Under the pieces are notes generated by a model. That model did no database searches, was not told the DNA's origin, and worked only from the letters and a program-made list of their open reading frames with translations. The position numbers and the translations under genes were made by a program. A stretch of DNA of 64,000 bases from Leucaena leucocephala (lineage: Eukaryota; Streptophyta; Magnoliopsida; Fabales; Fabaceae): NCBI GenBank assembly GCA_037074615.1, contig CM073554.1, forward strand, positions 20,534,501-20,598,500. The letters are read 5' to 3'. Shown here one piece after another: positions 62,976 to 64,000 of this stretch; the stretch's first letter is position 1; every line of letters begins with the position of its first letter.

Positions 62976-63249
62976 TGTGTGTGTGTGTGTATTGCGCGCT
63001 TTTTTTGGTCATTCATTTTCAAAATTTACCTGGCATACCTTTATGTGAAACTTGGATTTCAGCAATAGGGTGTAGAAGATGAAGATCTCGTCTGACTTGT
63101 GGATTGGATTGAGATTGCTTCAAAGTTGTTGTTATTCGCCTTTGACTTCTCAAATCCAAACAAAAGCATTTCATTTGTGCCCACAATCCTTCAACTTTAT
63201 TACTCTAAATTTGCAAAAAAGAAATGGAAAGAAGGTGGCAGTATGGGAC

Positions 63250-63640
63250 AAAAGCCGTTGACTGTCAGAGTTGGTTTAGGTCAGCTTCACGGCGTCCTTT
63301 AGCGTCGACGAAGGAGATGTTTAGATAGACACCAAACACGCCGGTGGCTTTCTCAAAAGTCAACGTCTTCTTTGCAGCATCTATTGCTTACTGAGCTTCT
63401 CAAAGCAGAGCATCATTCTGGTTGTTGAGTCTTCTAATACCCACACACGGAGGCTCTGACCAGGAGGAGGTTGAGTAGAATACAGTTAGATGGAGTTGTT
63501 GCGGAAGTTAGCACCTTTGCTAATAACTAGTTTATGCCCCTTAAATTTATAAAACCATATTTCGTTTGTAAGATATAAGGTTTTAGTATTCCATTGCCCT
63601 TCTCCGTTCTTAGACATCTTGCCTTTTGAAGCCATAGGAG
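63250..63640 (-). pseudogene. Unidentified protein-coding remnant
   Basis: Minus-strand reading gives a protein-like string: RRLNNQNDALL, stop, EAQ, stop, AIDAAKKTLTF, then KATGVFGVYLNISFVDAKG and RREADLNQL with a stop at about 63273-63275. Balanced composition and codon use suggest a former gene with at least two internal stops. A possible upstream piece begins MASKGKMSKNGEGQ at about 63640. I do not recognise the family. Confidence 0.3.
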
Positions 63641-64000
63641 ATCTTCTTGCAAATTGGTTTCAAGGCTTCACCAGAAGAGTACTCCGATTCTCCAAACACG
63701 GAGGAATTCCAAGTGCCACGCGTCAAAGCGAGAGACACCAAATGTGCGAATCGGGCGTGGGTGGCCCAAGTTGCCCAATACTTGAAAGAGCTATCAGCTC
63801 TGTTTGTAGGCCCAAGTTTACTAGTTTGGAAAATAATTGGGGCACGACCTAAGCCCATTTAACAAGGAGATGGATCCACTCATTGTCTAAGCCCACCCAA
63901 TATAAATAGGGAAGAAATTAACAAAAATTAAATAACCTAGAAAATTATAAGTTCAAATTCTAAGGACATTATTGATGGATGATACATAAATATCTTTTTA

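Overview
This is a nuclear genomic segment of a flowering plant, very probably a woody rosid-type eudicot. Evidence: AT-rich intergenic DNA full of MITEs and retroelement remnants, GT-AG split genes, and plant-specific families (WRKY, CC-NB-LRR, UGT80 sterol glucosyltransferase). The species cannot be named from the sequence alone. No bacterial-type operons, rRNA, intact tRNA or CRISPR arrays are present.

Layout. 0.1-0.95 kb (-): a YidD-family (UPF0161, At3g09310-like) gene that looks broken. 1.8-4.4 kb (-): an intact eight-exon HAD-family phosphatase (pyrimidine 5'-nucleotidase-like) with a leader intron. 4.4-16 kb: no convincing gene, but several MITEs, a 1.24 kb foldback palindrome and simple repeats. 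16-18 kb: a decayed Ty1/copia 3' end (-). 18.3-19.3 kb (+): a 5'-truncated, frameshifted TTC1-type TPR gene. 20.4-22.4 kb: a degenerate direct duplication, a candidate untranslated leader exon and a Harbinger-like MITE.

23.3-48.0 kb (+) holds the main feature: one huge CC-NB-ARC-LRR disease-resistance gene of the At4g27190/RPS2-like type. The first exon encodes CC, a complete NB-ARC and the first LRRs. It is followed by 16 LRR exons, every one a multiple of three and bounded by phase-0 introns, in three successive duplication units (A 6.4 kb, B 4.1 kb, C 4.1 kb plus a 2.8 kb insertion). Seven microexons and a coiled-coil-bearing last exon complete it. Joining all 25 exons gives one open frame of 4,698 codons including the stop. 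A TG...CA element with a 5-bp target duplication (probable solo LTR) sits in an intron of unit C; unit B preserves the empty site.

49.2-54.8 kb (-): a UGT80 sterol glucosyltransferase pseudogene with several frameshifts and a lost catalytic segment. 55-57 kb: Harbinger-like MITEs. 58.2-60.5 kb (-): a WRKY49-like group IIc transcription factor whose C-terminal tail appears frameshifted. 60.7-64 kb: AT-rich DNA, Stowaway-like MITEs and an unidentified coding remnant.

The genes do not form a pathway. The coherent story is local genome dynamics: exon-by-exon growth of an NLR receptor by recent tandem duplication, unequal recombination and probable gene conversion, in a neighbourhood of decaying gene copies and mobile DNA. 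All coordinates, splice sites and reading frames were read by eye; family assignments rest on remembered motifs, not on searches.
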